9,156 bases of DNA, from contig SYCH01000081.1 of assembly GCA_005787025.1 (NCBI GenBank), positions 1 through 9,156 on the forward strand, given 5' to 3'. The notes under the pieces are model-generated. The model was not told the DNA's origin. It ran no database searches and saw only the letters and a list, made by a program, of their open reading frames with translations. This document shows positions 6,248 to 9,156 of this stretch, one piece after another. Source of the stretch: Actinomycetota bacterium. Its GTDB lineage: Bacteria > Actinomycetota > Acidimicrobiia > Acidimicrobiales > Ilumatobacteraceae. The first letter of the stretch is position 1, and every line of letters begins with the position of its first letter. The position numbers were made by a program, and so were the translations under genes.

Positions 6248-6991
6248 TCAGGAGCTCTTCACCCCGGCCCCACCGTCGATCACGTAAGTCTCCCCCGTGA
6301 TCCACGAGGCGCGATCGGAGGCCAAGAAGGTCGCCAGGGCGGCGATGTCGTCGGGCACACCGATGCGACCGAGCGGAAGCGCGGCCGCCAGACGGTCGCC
6401 GAAGTTGTCGACCAACACCTTGGCGAAATCGGTCTTCACCAGACCCGGAGCGATCCCGACCACGCGTGTCGGGCCCAGCTCGGCAGCCAACTGACGGGTC
6501 ATGTGAATGAGGGCCGCCTTGGTGAGGTTGTAGATGCCCAAGGCGCCCTCGGTACGAAGACCACCCACCGAGGCCACGTTGATGATCACTCCGGGGTGGT
6601 CTTTCATCCCGGCGTCCCAGACCGCTTGGGTCCAGAACAACGGGCCGCGCAGGTTCACCTGGAACGTCTTGTCGAATCGAGCCTCGTCCACGCCGAGCGA
6701 CGGACCGTAATAGGGGTTCGTGGCCGCGTTGTTCACCAGAATGTCGATCGGGCCGAATCGCTCGATCGTGGCGGCCACACAGGCGCGACCTTGTTCGACA
6801 TCGCCGGTGTTGGCGGCGTACGTCTGCACGTCTCCCACGATGCCCGCGTCGGACACCACGTCGGGTCCGATCTTGCGCGACACCATCATCACGCTGGCGC
6901 CGGCCTCGGCGTACATCTTGGCCATGGCCAGACCGATGCCCTTGGAGGCTCCGGTGATGAGGGCAACTTTTCCGTCGAGTCGAACGTCCAT
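6248..6991 (-). CDS. Short-chain dehydrogenase/reductase, NADP-type, DHRS4-like
   Basis: A 247-residue classical SDR. It shows TGASKGIG (13-20), Arg39 in VSRK after the second strand (an NADP-type choice), NNAA (87-90), the tetrad Asn113 in VNLRG, Ser141, Tyr154 and Lys158 (YNLTK), and ITGETYVIDGG near the C-terminus. NAATNPYYGP, APGLVKTDFAKVL and SWITGET resemble the DHRS4/peroxisomal carbonyl-reductase-like branch of the family, which has many actinobacterial relatives annotated only as SDR oxidoreductase. ATG 6991 is preceded by TAACTT and a 6-base spacer, so it may have its own leaderless transcript although it follows corC by 34 bases. Its sequence differs clearly from the SDR it faces, so the pair is not a recent duplication. 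Substrate is unknown. Confidence 0.9.
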   Translation of the reverse strand: MDVRLDGKVALITGASKGIGLAMAKMYAEAGASVMMVSRKIGPDVVSDAGIVGDVQTYAANTGDVEQGRACVAATIERFGPIDILVNNAATNPYYGPSLGVDEARFDKTFQVNLRGPLFWTQAVWDAGMKDHPGVIINVASVGGLRTEGALGIYNLTKAALIHMTRQLAAELGPTRVVGIAPGLVKTDFAKVLVDNFGDRLAAALPLGRIGVPDDIAALATFLASDRASWITGETYVIDGGAGVKSS

Positions 6992-6997
6992 GTCCCG

Positions 6998-7003
6998 AAG
7001 TTA
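6998..7003 (-). promoter_or_regulatory. Putative -10 box TAACTT for a leaderless SDR mRNA
   Basis: On the minus strand TAACTT is followed by CGGGAC (6 bases) and ATG 6991. It lies in the 34-base gap after the corC stop and has the same geometry as the boxes of the men genes. Confidence 0.5.
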
Positions 7004-7025
7004 GTACGACGAGATGGTCGCCGAT

Positions 7026-8321
7026 TCAGTCGTCGGTCTCGTCGTCACCCGAACGCGCCACCACCTGCACCCGAACGGAACGGATACGACGACCCTGCAA
7101 CTCGGCCACCGTGAATCGCCAACCATCGAAGTCGATGTGCTCGCCGACGGCCGGAACATGACCGAGGGTGTTGAAAACGAAACCACCGATGCTCTCCCAC
7201 TCGTCGTCGGGTATGTCGGTGTCCAACTCCTCGTTGACTTCGGACACGCTGGTCGCGCCATCCACGATGTACTGACCGTCATCGTGTTTCTCGATGGACT
7301 TGTGATCCTTGTCGTACTCGTCGACGATCTCGCCGACCAATTCCTCCAGGCAATCCTCGAGCGTCACGATTCCCTCGATGCTGCCGTACTCGTCGGCCAC
7401 CACCGCCATGTGATACTTCCGTGCCTGCATGTCGCGCATCAACTGGTTCACCGGCTTGTTCTCGGGGATCACCACGGCATCACGCATGTACATGGTCACC
7501 AACTGTGCGCCGTGACCCGTGCGTTCGGCACGAACGAGGTCCTTGATGAAGGTGACACCGAGAACGTCGTCGTCGGGACTCAACACCGGCAAGCGCGAGA
7601 AACCGTGCTCGATCGCCACGTCCACCGCTTCGCGCACGCTGAAGGTGTCGGCGATGGTCACGATGTCGGGGAACGGAACCATCACCTCGCGGGCCACCGT
7701 GTCGCCGAACTCGATGATCGACTCGATGAGGTCGCGTTCCTCTTCTTCGATGACCTCGTCGTTCATGGCGGCTTCGACGATGCCGAGTAGTTCCTGCTCG
7801 CTGACGAACGGGCCCTGTTCGAGACCCTTGCCCTTCACGATGACGTTGGTGAGTCGGATCAGCCAACCCGACACCATTCGTAGTGGCGGGAACGACACCA
7901 AGACGTGAATTCCGCGCGCGGTACTCAAGGCGGCACGCTCCGGATACAGCACGGCATAGGTCTTGGGCACGGCCTCGGCCAGAACGAAGAAAACCACCAC
8001 GTTCAGCAACACGCCGACGACCACGCCAATGGGACCGAACGCCCGGGCGGCGATCACGCCGGTCAGGGTCGCTTGAACGGTCTGACACACGTTGACCGAC
8101 AGCAACAAGGGGTTCACCCATTTCTCGGGCTCACCCACCAGATCCTGGAGAGCCCGGCCCTGCCGCACACCACCTTCGGCCATGGCCGCGGCCTTGGGTT
8201 TGCTCATGCGCGACAAACCCATCTCGGCCAGCGAGAGGAAGATCAGAACGATCAGAAGTACGAGTACGACCGCCAACAGGATCCAATCGGTTCCCGTGAA
8301 CGCGGCAACGAGTGCGGTCAT
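7026..8321 (-). CDS. CNNM/CBS/CorC-domain membrane protein (hemolysin-C family)
   Basis: A 431-residue protein of the CNNM/CorC (TlyC/HlyC) family, members of which are linked to Mg or Co export. The N-terminal DUF21/CNNM membrane domain spans about residues 1-200, with strong hydrophobic runs at 12-32 and 97-116 and two weaker ones near 70-92 and 133-160. An acidic linker EVIEEEERD (189-197) leads to two CBS domains (about 212-270 and 280-335), with MVPFPDI and the hallmark VADEYGSIEGIVTLEDCLEE (308-327). A CorC_HlyC domain (about 345-425) contains WESIGGFVFNTLGHVP. It overlaps the ybeY stop by ATGA and has GGAGG 4 bases upstream. The family was called hemolysin historically; that role should not be assumed. 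M. tuberculosis Rv2366c is the positional equivalent. Confidence 0.93.
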   Translation of the reverse strand: MTALVAAFTGTDWILLAVVLVLLIVLIFLSLAEMGLSRMSKPKAAAMAEGGVRQGRALQDLVGEPEKWVNPLLLSVNVCQTVQATLTGVIAARAFGPIGVVVGVLLNVVVFFVLAEAVPKTYAVLYPERAALSTARGIHVLVSFPPLRMVSGWLIRLTNVIVKGKGLEQGPFVSEQELLGIVEAAMNDEVIEEEERDLIESIIEFGDTVAREVMVPFPDIVTIADTFSVREAVDVAIEHGFSRLPVLSPDDDVLGVTFIKDLVRAERTGHGAQLVTMYMRDAVVIPENKPVNQLMRDMQARKYHMAVVADEYGSIEGIVTLEDCLEELVGEIVDEYDKDHKSIEKHDDGQYIVDGATSVSEVNEELDTDIPDDEWESIGGFVFNTLGHVPAVGEHIDFDGWRFTVAELQGRRIRSVRVQVVARSGDDETDD

Positions 8322-8920
8322 GTTCCCTCCGGAACGCTCTGGCTGAATGTCGGTGGTACCTCACCATTCCAATGGTGGGCCTTCAGTATCTCGCGCTCGC
8401 GCGCCTGCATGGCCGCGGTCTTGTCGGCGGTGTCGTGATCCCAACCCAGGACGTGCAGCACGCCGTGAACCACCAGCAGGGCCATCTCGTCCTCGACCGT
8501 TCCGGCGTGGTCGGGTGCTTGTGCGACGGCCACCTCCGGGCATATGACGATGTCACCGAGCAACAGTGGCATGTCACCACGATCGGGGGGAGACCGGTCG
8601 GGGCCTCGCGTACCGCCACTCGGGCCGCTCACGACCTCCAACACCTCACCACCGTCGATGGGGAAGGACAGCACATCGGTCGGGCCCACCTCTCCCATGT
8701 GCTCGAGATTGAGGTCGACCATGTCGGACTTCTCCACGAAGAACAACGACAATTCGGTGCCCCCGCGGACCCCTTCGGCCGCCAGCGCGTGTCGCGCCAA
8801 CGCCTGCCAACGCGCCACATCGACGACGACGGTGATTTGCTCATCGGCGCAGAAGACCTCGGCATCGGTGTCACCGCCCACTTTGGTCTTGCGTCGGAAT
8901 CTGGGTGGGCCCTCAACCAT
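8318..8920 (-). CDS. ybeY: YbeY, endoribonuclease / rRNA maturation factor
   Basis: A 200-residue UPF0054-family metalloprotein; YbeY acts in 16S rRNA 3' maturation and 70S ribosome quality control. The zinc site HGVLHVLGWDHD has His152, His156 and His162, and the family segment GPTDVLSFP lies at 79-87, followed by GDIVICPE (122-129). ATG 8920 overlaps the PhoH stop by 8 bases and no good Shine-Dalgarno sequence precedes it, so initiation is probably coupled to phoH translation. It ends in an ATGA overlap with corC. It is longer than the usual 150-180 residues for three reasons: an N-terminal extension, a Gly/Pro/Arg/Asp-rich insert at about 91-118, and a C-terminal tail (181-200). The N-terminal excess could mean the true start is further in, but no better codon is evident. 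Confidence 0.94.
   Translation of the reverse strand: MVEGPPRFRRKTKVGGDTDAEVFCADEQITVVVDVARWQALARHALAAEGVRGGTELSLFFVEKSDMVDLNLEHMGEVGPTDVLSFPIDGGEVLEVVSGPSGGTRGPDRSPPDRGDMPLLLGDIVICPEVAVAQAPDHAGTVEDEMALLVVHGVLHVLGWDHDTADKTAAMQAREREILKAHHWNGEVPPTFSQSVPEGT
8325..8330 (-). promoter_or_regulatory. Ribosome binding site GGAGGG for the corC-type gene
   Basis: On the minus strand GGAGGG, then AAC, precedes ATG 8321. It is the strongest Shine-Dalgarno sequence in the window and lies inside the 3' end of ybeY, consistent with coupled translation at the ATGA overlap. Confidence 0.7.
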
Positions 8921-9156
8921 TGCGTTCCGTTCTCGCCGCGCGCTTCTCGTACGCGGCGACGATGTCGCCCACGATCCGATGCCGGACAACGTCACCAGCG
9001 TCGAGGTGCACGAACTCCAGACCCTCGATACCGCCGAGGATGCGTTCGAGACCGGCCAGACCACTACGGCCGTCGGGTACGTCGACTTGGGTCGCGTCGC
9101 CGGTGACCACCACTTTGGATCCGAAGCCGATGCGCGTGAGGAACATCTTCATCTGC
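8913..9156 (-). CDS. phoH: PhoH-like ATPase, C-terminal end only
   Basis: The last 80 residues of a PhoH-family P-loop ATPase; the upstream part, including the Walker motifs, is beyond the right edge. The visible sequence has QMKMFLTRIGFGSKVVVTGD and TQVDVPDGRSGL, the signature that follows the catalytic core in PhoH (motif QMK.FLTR.G..S..V.TGD). The frame is open to the window edge. The stop overlaps the ybeY start by 8 bases, and phoH-ybeY-corC is a widespread actinobacterial order. The family binds and hydrolyses ATP and has been linked to RNA helicase or nuclease activity; the precise role here cannot be told from this piece. Confidence 0.93.
   Translation of the reverse strand, partial: QMKMFLTRIGFGSKVVVTGDATQVDVPDGRSGLAGLERILGGIEGLEFVHLDAGDVVRHRIVGDIVAAYEKRAARTERNG

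Noticed and set aside
5466..6991. The two convergent SDR genes as a recent inverted duplication
   Set aside because: They differ in cofactor residue (Asp39 against Arg39), tetrad Asn/Cys, mid-region motifs and C-terminal tails. They share only general SDR motifs.
5780..7114. Long open frame of 444 codons on + spanning both SDR genes
   Set aside because: It is a GC-rich shadow: its first part is SDR1 read out of frame and the rest is antisense to SDR2. The real SDR frames carry full family motifs, while this translation is rich in R, H and G with no recognisable domain.
7014..7790. 258-codon open frame on + opposite the CBS-domain gene
   Set aside because: Antisense shadow of the CBS/CorC region; it has no motif or ribosome binding site of its own.
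8312..9106. 264-codon open frame on + opposite ybeY
   Set aside because: Antisense to a gene with a complete zinc motif and conserved operon context. The translation is low-complexity H/R-rich sequence with no family signature.
1..9156. A novel defence, mobile or secondary-metabolite system
   Set aside because: Every gene belongs to a known housekeeping or oxidoreductase family. There are no direct repeats, transposases, integrases, nuclease-helicase pairs or arrays, and codon style is uniform across the window.

Overview
The window is GC-rich and almost wholly coding. Its proteins and gene orders point to a high-GC actinobacterium; an Acidimicrobiia-type lineage is my guess, from sequence style only. 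Eleven protein genes are supported, two of them cut by the window edges. No stretch longer than about 70 bases lacks a gene. I see no RNA gene, IS element, CRISPR array or phage gene.

Left part (1-5456) is a menaquinone (vitamin K2) biosynthesis locus with genes on both strands: the 3' end of an isochorismate synthase gene (menF/entC, +), menD (-), a FrnE-like DsbA thioredoxin-fold gene coupled to menH (+), menA (-) and menE (+). Together they cover isochorismate formation, SEPHCHC synthesis, the MenH elimination, CoA activation of o-succinylbenzoate and prenylation of DHNA. menB, menC, the DHNA-CoA thioesterase and the final methyltransferase are not in the window.

Middle part (5466-6991) holds two unrelated short-chain dehydrogenases facing tail to tail with 2 bases between their stop codons. 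The first starts just after menE; the second follows corC on the other strand.

Right part (7026-9156, all on -) is the widely conserved phoH-ybeY-corC block: the C-terminal part of a PhoH-like ATPase, the rRNA endonuclease YbeY, and a CNNM/CBS/CorC-domain membrane protein. The same order occurs in Mycobacterium tuberculosis (Rv2368c-Rv2367c-Rv2366c). These genes overlap by a few bases and are probably one transcript.

The most striking pattern is regulatory. Genes that appear to begin transcription units carry a TANNNT hexamer ending exactly 6 bases before the start codon (dsbA, menA, menE, both SDRs; 7 bases for menD if its start is GTG 1869), with no Shine-Dalgarno sequence. This is the layout expected for leaderless mRNAs whose first base is the start codon. 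Inside operons, menH and corC instead have GGAG/GGAGG ribosome binding sites. The pattern also decides two start codons (menD, dsbA) that ORF length alone would place too far upstream.
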